Shown here piece by piece: positions 16,817-25,402 of a stretch of 64,000 nucleotides of DNA (the first letter of the stretch is position 1; the number at the start of each line of letters is the position of its first letter). Origin of the DNA: Lamprocystis purpurea DSM 4197. Lineage in GTDB: Bacteria; Pseudomonadota; Gammaproteobacteria; Chromatiales; Chromatiaceae. The position numbers were made by a program, and so were the translations under genes. The stretch is taken from the NCBI RefSeq assembly GCF_000379525.1, contig NZ_KB902542.1:38388-102387 (forward strand), read 5' to 3'. The notes under the pieces are model-generated. The model worked only from the letters and a program-made list of their open reading frames with translations, made no database searches and was not told the origin of the DNA.

Positions 16817-17647
16817 ATGAACGACACTCAGTTACTGCGTTACAGTCGGCAGATCATGCTCCCGGGCTTCGGCATCGAGGGCCAGGAGCGGTTGCGCCAG
16901 GCGCGGGTGCTGGTGGTCGGGCTCGGCGGACTTGGGTCGCCGGTGGCGATGTATCTGGCCGCGGCCGGGGTCGGGCGTCTGGTGCTGGCTGACTTCGATG
17001 CCGTGGACCTGTCCAATCTCCAGCGTCAGATCCTCCACACCACGGACCGGATCGGGATGGCGAAGGCGGATTCGGCACGGCTGGCACTGCGCGCGTTGAA
17101 TCCCGATGTTGAATTGGAGACCGTCAAGCGCAGCCTCACCGCGGAGACCCTGCCCGCATTGCTTCAGGACCTGGATCTGGTGGTGGATGGAAGCGATAAC
17201 TTCGCCACCCGCTTTGCCCTGAATGCCGCCTGTGTTGCGGCGCGTCGCCCGTTGGTCAGCGGGGCGGCCATCCGGATGGAGGGACAGGTCGCGACCTTCT
17301 CAGGCCAACCGGGCGGGCCTTGCTACCAGTGTCTTTACCCCAGGAGCGGCGCCGACGACGACACCTGCACGGCCAACGCTATTCTGGCGCCGGTGGTGGG
17401 CATCATCGGCAGCATTCAGGCGGTCGAGGCGATCAAGGTGCTGACTGGCCTGGGGGCGCCTTTGTTCGGGCGCTTGTTGTTGCTCGATGCCGCCGCTATG
17501 GAGTGGCGGCAGGTCCGCCTGACCGCGGACCCCGAATGTCCGGTCTGCGGGGGATTTCGGCCAGTTGACCGCGCTGTTCCGGCGGGATGCGCGTCTCCTC
17601 ATGCCCGATCGCCAGACCGAGCCAGGGCAGGGCGAGCAGGACCATGA
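16817..17647 (+). CDS. moeB: HesA/MoeB/ThiF family adenylyltransferase
   Basis: 276 residues. E1-like enzyme that adenylates the C-terminus of a small sulfur-carrier protein (MoaD or ThiS). Landmarks: RYSRQIMLPGFGIEGQERL, nucleotide motif VLVVGLGGLGSPVA, ADFDAVDLSNLQRQ, VDGSDNFATRFALN and two zinc CxxC pairs (CYQC and CPVC). Family members normally stop soon after the last CxxC; this one runs about 30 residues further, and that tail lies antisense to the 3' end of the polysaccharide ligase gene. The tail is Pro/Ala/Arg-rich and looks non-homologous, as if the original stop were lost. MoeB and ThiF cannot be separated from sequence alone. Confidence 0.88.
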   Translation: MNDTQLLRYSRQIMLPGFGIEGQERLRQARVLVVGLGGLGSPVAMYLAAAGVGRLVLADFDAVDLSNLQRQILHTTDRIGMAKADSARLALRALNPDVELETVKRSLTAETLPALLQDLDLVVDGSDNFATRFALNAACVAARRPLVSGAAIRMEGQVATFSGQPGGPCYQCLYPRSGADDDTCTANAILAPVVGIIGSIQAVEAIKVLTGLGAPLFGRLLLLDAAAMEWRQVRLTADPECPVCGGFRPVDRAVPAGCASPHARSPDRARAGRAGP

Positions 17648-19019
17648 ACAGGGCCGCATTCGCCGGGATGTGCAGATTGGCGTCGGCCGTGGAGTGGATC
17701 AGGATCGCGGTGACGCCCATCAGACTTGCGAACGCCATGCCGCGCGACAAGGCGTCGCGCCGGCTCCAGAGCACGCGCAGTGCCGCGCCCAGGGACAGCA
17801 CGACGCCGGCGACCAGCGGCAGCATGCCGATGATTCCGTATTCCAGTTGCAGTTCCAGCAGGTCATTTTCCGCGTGCGCGAAATGCAGCGGAATCGACTC
17901 CGCGTTCCGGTAGGCTGGATAGACGCTGGAGAAGCTGCCGCCGCCGCTGCCCAGCCAGGGGTAGTCCTCCAGATACCGCGTCGCACGCACGCCGATCTGG
18001 TAACGGGCATCCTCGGTCAATACGGTCTGTTCCAAACGCTCGCGCACGCGGTCGAGTCCGAACCAACTCCCCAGAATCAACAAATCCACCAAGACCAGAC
18101 TGAACAGCAGGATCAGCACCGGCCGCGGTGAGTGGCGAAAGCTCAGTACGCCAATGAGTCCGGCGATCGCCAGACTGATGAAAAACGCGGTGTTGCCCAT
18201 CCGCGAGGCTGTCATCACCAGTGCGCTCACCAGGATCGCGAGATAGATGCGCAATCGCGCCTTGGGTCCCAACAGGGTGCTGGTCCAGGTGCGCAGGCGC
18301 TGCCGCCAGGTCATATATTGATTCGGTTGAGCGAGGTCCGCGATCAGCAGGCCGATACCCAAGGCAATGGTCATCTCCAGGAAACCGGCCAAGTGATTGG
18401 GGTTGGCGAAGGTCCCGTGGGCGCGTCCGGTCGCAGCGATGAACAGGAAGGGCTCGCCCGAGAGTGTGAGCCAACTGGCGAGCATCGCCTGCACCACCGC
18501 GGCCAGCACCAGCGTGCTCGCCAGGATGCGCAGGCGGCGGCGGCTGCGGGCCAGCACCAATAGCAGCGCGAACAGGCTGATCAAGGCCAGGCCAAGTCGC
18601 CACGAGACCAGGGAGGCGTGGGGGTCAAGGCTCAGTGTCGCGTAGGTTGGTGGCGGGCCGCCGGTAAGGGCCAGTGCCGTCTCCAGCCATTGTTGCGCTG
18701 CCATCGGCGAGATCACGGTCAGCCAGGCGAGCGGCAACGGCAGGACTTGCAGGAGTCCGAGCAGGAGCCAGCCGATCAGGGCGATCAGCATCCAGCGGGC
18801 TTGCGACCAGGCGGCGGTCGGTCCCACGCGGCCGCGCAGGGCAAGACCCAGCCAGAGACCGGCCAGCGCAAAGATCCCAAACTCCAGCAGGGCTTGTGAC
18901 CAGGGGCGATTGCTGCCGAGCGGCAGCGGCGCCCAGACGAGTAAGGCGACCAGGGCATAGAAGAGCCAGCGGTCGCTGGACCCGCGGTCGGGTGTCTGGT
19001 GGCTTGCCGCCGTGTTCAT
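17496..19019 (-). CDS. O-antigen ligase/Wzy-type polysaccharide polymerase
   Basis: 507 residues with about 12 hydrophobic helices and a central periplasmic loop, the Wzy_C/WaaL architecture. The family block FANPNHLAGFLEMTIALGIGLL and the later loop SGGGSFSSVYPAYRN with HAENDLLELQLEYGIIG are characteristic. It would polymerise or ligate undecaprenyl-linked oligosaccharide at the periplasmic face. Its ATG overlaps the stop of the upstream gene (ATGA). The last 50 residues are hydrophilic and overlap moeB antisense by 152 bp. The position corresponds to the last gene of a vpsMNOPQ-like block. Confidence 0.85.
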   Translation of the reverse strand: MNTAASHQTPDRGSSDRWLFYALVALLVWAPLPLGSNRPWSQALLEFGIFALAGLWLGLALRGRVGPTAAWSQARWMLIALIGWLLLGLLQVLPLPLAWLTVISPMAAQQWLETALALTGGPPPTYATLSLDPHASLVSWRLGLALISLFALLLVLARSRRRLRILASTLVLAAVVQAMLASWLTLSGEPFLFIAATGRAHGTFANPNHLAGFLEMTIALGIGLLIADLAQPNQYMTWRQRLRTWTSTLLGPKARLRIYLAILVSALVMTASRMGNTAFFISLAIAGLIGVLSFRHSPRPVLILLFSLVLVDLLILGSWFGLDRVRERLEQTVLTEDARYQIGVRATRYLEDYPWLGSGGGSFSSVYPAYRNAESIPLHFAHAENDLLELQLEYGIIGMLPLVAGVVLSLGAALRVLWSRRDALSRGMAFASLMGVTAILIHSTADANLHIPANAALFMVLLALPWLGLAIGHEETRIPPEQRGQLAEIPRRPDIRGPRSGGPAATP

Positions 19020-19711
19020 CGGCCGGACGCCGACCGGTTGCGGATACTCAGGTAGAGACTTTGAAGCTCAACGTCAGCGGCGATCAACGGTGCCACGACC
19101 GCTGCCTGGCGGAGCGCAAGCGCGCGCTCAAGGACCGCATGGGGTTGGATCTGCAGCCCGTGGCGCAGGAGGTCCTGGACGGCGAGCCGCCCGTCGGGAT
19201 CGAGTAAGGGCCAGGAGATCAGGCCCAAGTCCACCAGCGCGCGCAACGCGGCGGGCTCGTAGCGGCCCAGATCGGCCGCGCGGCGGTAGATGCGTGTGAA
19301 TTCATGACCTGATCGGCCGAGCTTGAAGCGGGTGCGCAATACCGACGTCAGCCCCAGGGGCCAGGTGGGGCGCTGCTCCACGGTCTGGACATGCAGGTGC
19401 TCCGCCTCGCTCAAGCGCTCGCTCTCGACCGGTCCTCGGGGCTGGGTCTGCAACGCCAGACGTTCCAGATGCAGTGCGAGTTGTCCGCGATAGCCGGCGT
19501 TGCTGGGGTCCATCCGTTGCGCAAGCATCAGCGATCGGCGAATGGCTTGGTCGTCAACGCCCCCGGCCGGCACCCCGAGCCCAGGCGCAAGCGCGCCGAT
19601 CCGGTCCGCCTGCCAAGCGAATACGCTCGCCGCGCCAGCGAGCAAGCTCCAGAACCCAGCGGCCGAGATCAGGATCAACAGCGAAATCAGCGCGGCGCGG
19701 CTCACCGGCAC
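19016..19711 (-). CDS. Polysaccharide-biosynthesis-associated membrane protein (VpsP-like)
   Basis: 231 residues with one N-terminal transmembrane helix (about residues 6-32) and a mostly helical periplasmic part containing TPR-like segments (RRSLMLAQRMDPSNAGYRGQ, LSEAEHLHVQTVEQRPTWP). The start is a GTG at 19711, with another GTG two codons on. It sits between the tyrosine autokinase and the ligase, the position of VpsP in Vibrio-type exopolysaccharide loci, and the sequence is compatible with that family. The assignment rests mainly on context. Confidence 0.65.
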   Translation of the reverse strand: MPVSRAALISLLILISAAGFWSLLAGAASVFAWQADRIGALAPGLGVPAGGVDDQAIRRSLMLAQRMDPSNAGYRGQLALHLERLALQTQPRGPVESERLSEAEHLHVQTVEQRPTWPLGLTSVLRTRFKLGRSGHEFTRIYRRAADLGRYEPAALRALVDLGLISWPLLDPDGRLAVQDLLRHGLQIQPHAVLERALALRQAAVVAPLIAADVELQSLYLSIRNRSASGR

Positions 19712-19807
19712 GACCGCTGGTCAAAGTGTGCTCGGGCGCGGCCTGTCGCCCCGATGGCCGGTCGACCCGCGCCAGCCCTTGGGCACCGGGTACGCCCGAT
19801 GACGCAT

Positions 19808-22090
19808 TTACACATTTCGCGCGTTTTCACGGTCGTACTGAGTGTAGCCGCTATACGCATAGGCATACTTGCGGTAACGCCCATAGCCGACGCGCTTGGC
19901 GTTGTCGAACTGATTCAAGACGACGCCGATCAGCGGAGCGTCCACGCGGTGTAGCCTCTTGATGGCGAGTTGCACCAATTGACGTGGCGTGGCATCCGCG
20001 CGAACGACGAAGACCACGGCATTGCACAGCCGGGAAAGGACCAGGGCGTCGCTCACCGCCTGGGCTGGGGCGGAATCCAGCACGATACGGTCGTAACGTT
20101 GCTCAAGATCCTCGAGGGTCTGCTGGAAGCGCTGGGAGGACAGGAGTTCAAGCGGATTGGGTGGCAGCAATCCAGCCGGCAGGAGATGCAGCTTGGTCCC
20201 CTCCACGGGGTGAATGCACTCGTCCAGCGTCGCCGTGCCGGCGACCAGATTGGACAGGCCGGGGGCCTCGGCCGGCAGACCGAGGCGCTGTGCGACCGAG
20301 GAGCGCCGCATATCGGCGTCGATCAGCAGGACCCGCTCCAACTGACCGAGGGCCGCCGCGAGATTGATCGCGATCGTCGTCTTACCCTCGCCGGGTACCG
20401 TTGACGTCACCAGGACCACCCGATGGGGGGCATCGAGGCCGGAGAGCACCACCGCGGTTCTGACCGTGCGGATCGCCTCGGCGAAATCGCTTTTGGGCCA
20501 ATCGAAAAAGACCCGCTCGGGTGGCGCGTTACGGATCCCCCGCCGGTTCAGGAGCGGCACGGTCCCCAGGGTTGCGAGCTGGGTGTGATTCTCGACCTCC
20601 TCAGCGTCCTTCAGGGTGTTGTCCAGGTGGTCTTCGAGGACCGCCAAGCCGACACCGATGAGGAGGGCAAGCACGACGGCGACCACGATAATGCGGGTCT
20701 TGCGTGGTCTGATTGGCGTCGTGGGGACCAGCGCGGCATCGATGACCCGTGCATTGGTGGACTCGACGTCCGCGCCCAGGTCGGTCTCTTTGAAGCGCGT
20801 CAGGAACATGTCGTAAATTTGGCGGTTGCTTTCCACTTCACGATCCAGCGAGCGCAGGGTGAACTCTTTGCGGGTGACATCCTGAGCGCGCGCCTTCATG
20901 GCGTCGAATTCCCGTTGCAACTGATCGGTGCGGGACTTGGCGATGTCGTACTCTTTCTTGACCGCCGCGATGGTGTTATCGATCTCGGCGCGCAGCTTGG
21001 CGCGGATCGTATTCAGGTCGGAGCGCGCGGACACCAGCTTCGGATGTTGGGCGCCATAGCGTCCCGCCAATTCCGAGGCATTCCGCTCGGCGCGCACTTC
21101 CTCGGTCTTGAGTGTCTGAATGATGGGGTTACGGGTCACCACCGCGTTGGAGCTCAACTCCGTACTGTCCAGATCCCGCAGCTTACGTACCTGATCGAAT
21201 TCATTGCCGAGCCCTTCTTTTCTGGCGCGGGCCTCCACCAGTCGTTGTGCGAGGTCACTGAGTTCACGATCAGTCAGGTCCAGATCACCCTTGACGTCGA
21301 TCAACCCCTGCTCTTCCCGATAGCTTTGCAGCTTGCGCTCTGAGGTGTCGACCTGTGACCGCATCCCATCGAGACGCTTCGTCAACCAGCTCGCCGCCTT
21401 CTTGACTGTCTCCAAACGCGTTTCCAGCCCGAACTCGATATAGGCATCAGCGTAAGCCGCCGCCACGCTGGCCGCGAGTTCCGGATCATGGGCATCGAAC
21501 GAGACGCGAACCATATCCGAGTCCGGCAAGACCTCAGCTTTGACATTTCCGCTCAAGGCGGCGACCACGCTGCGGCGGACGTCCGCTTCGGGGATGACGG
21601 TTTCAACACCCGGTCCCGCTGCCCAATTGGGGAGGATGCCGCTGAGATTGAGTTGGAAGCGTGCCCGACGCGGCGCCTGCTGACGGGGATCGAATTCCGG
21701 ATTGGTCCATAGATTCAAGCGATCGGCGACACTGGCCGCGAGCGCTTGCGATTGCAGCAGCAGGATCTGAGTCTGCAGATAGCTCTGGGTGGAGAGAAAC
21801 GAGTACCAACCGTTCACCGCGTCATCCTGCACCGGGCTGAACCCGCGGCGGCTCGTGTCGATCAGGATGGTGGTCGACGACTGGTAAACCGGCTCCAGCG
21901 ACTGCGCGATCAAGCCGGCGAGCAGACCGACAGCGAGCGCCAGCCCCAGGATCTGCGCCCAATACCGTCGTATGATCCGCCAGTAGGTCTCCACATTGAG
22001 TGTCGCCACTGTTGTTGTCGCGGCGACTGCATCGCGTTCTGGTGATGATCCGGTGACGACCGCATCGAAAACGGATTCGCGGCGATTCAT
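19808..22090 (-). CDS. Polysaccharide co-polymerase with tyrosine autokinase (Wzc/VpsO-like)
   Basis: 760 residues. Wzz domain at about 28-130 with TM1 at about 45-66, a long periplasmic coiled-coil region (about 250-430), TM2 at about 455-477 (IIVVAVVLALLIGVGLAVLE), and a cytoplasmic BY-kinase with Walker A TVPGEGKTTIAIN, Walker A' VLLIDADMRRSS and Walker B RIVLDSAP. The C-terminus carries a Tyr-rich tail (seven Tyr in about 17 residues, RKYAYAYSGY) for autophosphorylation. Such proteins set polymer length and couple to the outer-membrane exporter. Starts at an ATG overlapping the stop of the SLBB gene (TGATG). Confidence 0.93.
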   Translation of the reverse strand: MNRRESVFDAVVTGSSPERDAVAATTTVATLNVETYWRIIRRYWAQILGLALAVGLLAGLIAQSLEPVYQSSTTILIDTSRRGFSPVQDDAVNGWYSFLSTQSYLQTQILLLQSQALAASVADRLNLWTNPEFDPRQQAPRRARFQLNLSGILPNWAAGPGVETVIPEADVRRSVVAALSGNVKAEVLPDSDMVRVSFDAHDPELAASVAAAYADAYIEFGLETRLETVKKAASWLTKRLDGMRSQVDTSERKLQSYREEQGLIDVKGDLDLTDRELSDLAQRLVEARARKEGLGNEFDQVRKLRDLDSTELSSNAVVTRNPIIQTLKTEEVRAERNASELAGRYGAQHPKLVSARSDLNTIRAKLRAEIDNTIAAVKKEYDIAKSRTDQLQREFDAMKARAQDVTRKEFTLRSLDREVESNRQIYDMFLTRFKETDLGADVESTNARVIDAALVPTTPIRPRKTRIIVVAVVLALLIGVGLAVLEDHLDNTLKDAEEVENHTQLATLGTVPLLNRRGIRNAPPERVFFDWPKSDFAEAIRTVRTAVVLSGLDAPHRVVLVTSTVPGEGKTTIAINLAAALGQLERVLLIDADMRRSSVAQRLGLPAEAPGLSNLVAGTATLDECIHPVEGTKLHLLPAGLLPPNPLELLSSQRFQQTLEDLEQRYDRIVLDSAPAQAVSDALVLSRLCNAVVFVVRADATPRQLVQLAIKRLHRVDAPLIGVVLNQFDNAKRVGYGRYRKYAYAYSGYTQYDRENARNV

Positions 22091-22674
22091 CAGAAGAAGC
22101 TTTCCTTGACGATGATGGTGTCTCCGGGGCCGAGTGGATCATCCTGGCCCACCTTGCGTTCCTGCCGGGAATTCCCCTCCGACACGACAAAAATCTTATT
22201 GCGTGACGCCCGCTCCGTATAGCCGCCGGCAATCGATACCGCTTTACGTACCGTCAAGCCAGGCAGGTAGGCATAGCTTCCGGGCCTGTTCACCTGCCCC
22301 ATAACGAAGAACTGCCGATACTCCTCAATACTCACGCTGACTCGCGGGTCGACAAGATAGGGACCGCGCAGGCGCGAGGCGACCAGCTCTTCGAGGTCAC
22401 CCGGCGTGAGGTCCGCAACCTTCAGTTCGCCGAGTAGTGGAAAGGAGATCGTACCGCGGGCACTGACCCGGCTGGTCACGGTCAGGTCGTCCTCACCGAA
22501 AACGGCGATTCGTACCTTGTCTCCCGCACTCAGTCGGTAGCCCTGAAGCGCATCACTGCCGTGTCCGAGCCCCCATGGGAGAAGCAGCACCAACCATCCG
22601 GCCAAGGCGGCAATCAGCCGCCACGAGTGTCCACGGTGTCGCAAAAAAACTGGTGACGAAGACGCCATATTCAT
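22090..22674 (-). CDS. Polysaccharide export protein with SLBB domain (short Wza/VpsN-like)
   Basis: 194 residues. N-terminal signal sequence (about residues 15-38), then the Poly_export domain (YRLSAGDKVRIAVFGEDDLT, VSARGTISFPLLGELKVADLT) and one SLBB domain (FFVMGQVNRPGSYAYLPGLTVRKAVSIAGGYT). No lipobox Cys and no C-terminal membrane-spanning helix, so unlike full-length Wza it cannot form the outer-membrane pore alone; the neighbouring beta-barrel may do that. It starts 13 nt after the beta-barrel gene and is coupled to the autokinase gene. Confidence 0.92.
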   Translation of the reverse strand: MNMASSSPVFLRHRGHSWRLIAALAGWLVLLLPWGLGHGSDALQGYRLSAGDKVRIAVFGEDDLTVTSRVSARGTISFPLLGELKVADLTPGDLEELVASRLRGPYLVDPRVSVSIEEYRQFFVMGQVNRPGSYAYLPGLTVRKAVSIAGGYTERASRNKIFVVSEGNSRQERKVGQDDPLGPGDTIIVKESFF

Positions 22675-22686
22675 GTGACCGGGAAC

Positions 22687-23910
22687 CTAGTAAGCCGTGC
22701 GTATCGAGAACAAGAAAACATTATCCGTGTATTCGGCTAAAGATTGGTCCGATGTTCGCGATTCATAGGTGTAGTCGAGCCCGAGTTCAAGCCATCGGCG
22801 CATCTGGTAGAATATCCCCCCGGCGACATTATAGCGATGATCCGTGCGCGGTTCACCCACGTAGTCGTCGTTTGTCCCCAGCAGGCCGAAGCGCGTGTGG
22901 ATGGCCGGCTTCCAGTAGTGCACCCAATCCAGATTCACTGAACTGACCACGACCGCATCCGCCAAACCCGTCGTGGACTCCTCGGGGGCGCGGAGAGTCG
23001 CCAGGTTGAAGGTGGAGTAAGGTTTGGGCCGGTATTGGGCCGTTGCTGACCATCCCAGGTCGCTGATGTTGCCGCGCTCTTCTGCAGTGAAGTCCTTGCC
23101 GAGCCAACCCAGTTTCAGGGTACCACTGGTCTTCGCGGTCGCGTCCCAGGTGATACCGCCATAGGCGAGCAGTTGCTCGCTGTCGAGCGTCTCCGCGCCG
23201 GCTTGTTGATTAATGTATTCAATATTCTCCCAGCCCAATTCGAAGAGTAAGGATACCTTGGGTCTGATGCGCGCGTAGACGGTGGCGCCGAGCGGCGTGC
23301 GGTCATTGTTTCGGGCTTCTTGATCGTTATTGATGTAGTCGCGGGTCAGGAAGCCGGCTGACAGGTCCAGTCGGCCGCGCGCGCCGGGGGCGCCGTAGCT
23401 GTATCCCAGCCTGACACGATTGGAGTTCCAAAGGTCGGGTGAATCCGAGAAGTTGGCACGTGAACCATCCACCGGTGAGCCGGTGCCGCGCCGATCATGC
23501 CAGTGCCAGAATTGATAATCGGCGGATGCGCGATGGCGCAGACCCAGATCCCAATTTGCCGTTGCGCTGGCCTGATGATCGACAAAGTCATCGGCCGAGC
23601 TTTCGAAGACGTTGCCGATGCGCGCGAAATACGCGAGATTATAGGAGTCCGGACCCTTCAGGGCAGTCAAGCGAATGCCGGGCTCGACGATGCTTTCAAA
23701 GGTGCTCATGACCCCGAGATAGCCGAGATCCTCGATTTGATTATTGCTGTGATAATAGTTGGTCTCGTAGCCCAAGAGCAGATTGAGCCAAGGGTAGGCA
23801 CGAAACCCTCCCAGATCGAACCCGGTACCGACCGGCTGGGCCGTGGACAGCGTAGGGACCAGGATGCCGTAGAGCATCCCCGCGGCGATGAGGTGTCGTT
23901 GACCGTGCAT
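22687..23910 (-). CDS. Outer-membrane beta-barrel protein (BBP2/VpsM-like)
   Basis: 407 residues. Signal peptide of about 24 residues, then alternating amphipathic strands rich in Tyr/Trp/Asn ending in a C-terminal aromatic residue (FSIRTAY), a typical outer-membrane barrel signature. Segments such as PWLNLLLGYETNYYHSNN, GPDSYNLAYFARIG and YESRTSDQSLAEYTDNVFLFS resemble the putative beta-barrel porin 2 family found in exopolysaccharide loci next to SLBB export proteins. It probably provides the outer-membrane passage for the polymer. Confidence 0.85.
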   Translation of the reverse strand: MHGQRHLIAAGMLYGILVPTLSTAQPVGTGFDLGGFRAYPWLNLLLGYETNYYHSNNQIEDLGYLGVMSTFESIVEPGIRLTALKGPDSYNLAYFARIGNVFESSADDFVDHQASATANWDLGLRHRASADYQFWHWHDRRGTGSPVDGSRANFSDSPDLWNSNRVRLGYSYGAPGARGRLDLSAGFLTRDYINNDQEARNNDRTPLGATVYARIRPKVSLLFELGWENIEYINQQAGAETLDSEQLLAYGGITWDATAKTSGTLKLGWLGKDFTAEERGNISDLGWSATAQYRPKPYSTFNLATLRAPEESTTGLADAVVVSSVNLDWVHYWKPAIHTRFGLLGTNDDYVGEPRTDHRYNVAGGIFYQMRRWLELGLDYTYESRTSDQSLAEYTDNVFLFSIRTAY

Positions 23911-23971
23911 CGTTTTTTCGCTCGGTGTATTTACAGTGCGTCGATTTGGAATGCGGCAACCTACGGGGTGC

Positions 23972-24742
23972 TCACTGGGCGCTGGCCGCGCCGCCCGAGT
24001 CTTCGGTTACGTCCAACCAGTTGTCATAGCCGCCGCCGCCCACCAGGCCGATGGTAAACAAGTTGTTGTATACGTTCTCATACCAGTCGGCAGCGGGATC
24101 CGCCGGCGGGGTCATCGCTTCGGCTAAGGCGCGCCGGTCATCGACATAATCCCGATACTCGTCGCCGATCAGGCCCTTTTCCATCATACGCCGCAGACGT
24201 TCTTTTTCCAGGGCGCGCTGTTGTGTTTGTCCAGTGCTCGCTGATGTGACCACCGCGGCGCTCGTTGTCGCGGATTGTCGTTGTCGCTCCGCGATCTCTG
24301 CGGCCGCTTCCAGGACGGCGGCGTCGATCAGATAACGCGGTGCTGTCCCTCTGAGAAAGAACGCCCGGCGCGCTGCCGCCGCCGCGACTCCCGGACCGGT
24401 CTCGGCGGCCGCACAGACCAGGATCGTCTCATAGACCGCCGTGAAGAGATCGTGACCCGCCACCAACAGGGCCTCGGTGATGTTGCCCGCATCCTCGGCG
24501 GACGGGCATTCCGCGCCAATGCGTTGCTTGAGCCCGGCACGCGGGTCGTCAGTGAGCGCTGAACGTGCCGTGGTCTCTGCCGCGGTGCCGGCCGGAGCCA
24601 CGGGAGGGCCCAAGCGCCCGGCCATCTCCCGTATTTCGGGGGAAATCACCACGGACATCTCGGTCGGTGACTGAGCCGCGAGACTGAATGCCGATCCGCT
24701 CAAGGCAATCCCCAGAATACCGATGCGTAACTTGAGGCTCAT
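23972..24742 (-). CDS. Secreted protein of unknown function at head of exopolysaccharide block
   Basis: 256 residues from the ATG at 24742 (an in-frame GTG at 24751 is also possible). Signal peptide with cleavage likely after SLAAQ. The mature part is Ala-rich and helical, with two Cys (in ECPSAED and LVCAAAE), an AERQRQSAT...EKERLRRMMEKGLIGDEYRDYVDD segment and a Gly-rich C-terminal stretch (GLVGGGGYDNW). No family recognised. It is 61 nt upstream of the beta-barrel gene, so it is likely the first gene of the operon and may be a periplasmic accessory. Confidence 0.6.
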   Translation of the reverse strand: MSLKLRIGILGIALSGSAFSLAAQSPTEMSVVISPEIREMAGRLGPPVAPAGTAAETTARSALTDDPRAGLKQRIGAECPSAEDAGNITEALLVAGHDLFTAVYETILVCAAAETGPGVAAAAARRAFFLRGTAPRYLIDAAVLEAAAEIAERQRQSATTSAAVVTSASTGQTQQRALEKERLRRMMEKGLIGDEYRDYVDDRRALAEAMTPPADPAADWYENVYNNLFTIGLVGGGGYDNWLDVTEDSGGAASAQ

Positions 24743-24854
24743 CTGCGTCACTCTGTTCTTAGGAAACGACGTTCGCCGCGCGCCGGCCGGCGGATCACCT
24801 CATGTGCTCCGTCGGGAGGGGTCGATCACTCAGCCTGATATTAGCATCAGTTGC

Positions 24855-24879
24855 CGAAAATGCTACTGTTGCATTTTCG
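24855..24879. promoter_or_regulatory. Inverted repeat upstream of exopolysaccharide operon
   Basis: cgaaaatgc (24855-24863) and gcattttcg (24871-24879) are perfectly complementary around a 7-nt centre. On the minus strand a TAATAT box follows at 24843-24838. It could be a regulator binding site for the operon starting at 24742, or a terminator for the rhodanese gene ending at 24898; the sequence does not decide. Confidence 0.4.
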
Positions 24880-24897
24880 TCAAAAAGCACATGACGC

Positions 24898-25362
24898 CTA
24901 CTTCGGACGAAACTGATCCGGCCGCAGATGTGGGGTGAAATACACATCTGCATCCTCGAGTTCTACGCCCCGTCCTGCATTGTCGACCAAGGGTTGCTCG
25001 AAATCGTTCCAGCCGCGCAGCCCGGTCTGGAGCGAGGCAACATTTTCGTATCCCAGCAGCAGCATGGAGTTGGCCGCTAACACGCTGCGATAGCCGGATC
25101 GACACACAACAACGACCTCTCGCTGCCGTGCCTGTACCAGTTCCGGTACAGTTTCCTCGTAGTCCCACTCGCAGGCGGATTCCAGAATGCCCCGCGGAAC
25201 GTTCAGCGAGCCGGCGATATGCATCGCGGCGAACTCATCCGGTTCGCGGACATCCACGATCATGACATCCGGATTCTCGTGCCTGCGCTCCGCCAGATCC
25301 CAGGGCATGATCTCCCGGATGTCGACCAGGCATCCTCTGACCAGTTCGAGAAAATTTTTCAT
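24898..25362 (-). CDS. Rhodanese-like sulfurtransferase
   Basis: 154 residues from the ATG at 25362 (GGAG upstream). Single rhodanese domain with IVDVREPDEFAAMHIAGSLNVPRGILE and the active-site loop VVVCRSGYRS, catalytic C87. The CRSGYRS loop is typical of thiosulfate/polysulfide sulfurtransferase-type single domains. No signal peptide, so cytoplasmic. A C-terminal extension of about 30 residues follows the domain. It lies 40 nt after the response-regulator gene and is the last gene of a kinase-regulator-rhodanese unit, suggesting a redox or sulfur-related signal. Confidence 0.9.
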   Translation of the reverse strand: MKNFLELVRGCLVDIREIMPWDLAERRHENPDVMIVDVREPDEFAAMHIAGSLNVPRGILESACEWDYEETVPELVQARQREVVVVCRSGYRSVLAANSMLLLGYENVASLQTGLRGWNDFEQPLVDNAGRGVELEDADVYFTPHLRPDQFRPK

Positions 25363-25402
25363 CGGATCTCCTGTAGAGAATGGGGTTGCGACGCGGCTGT
25401 GT

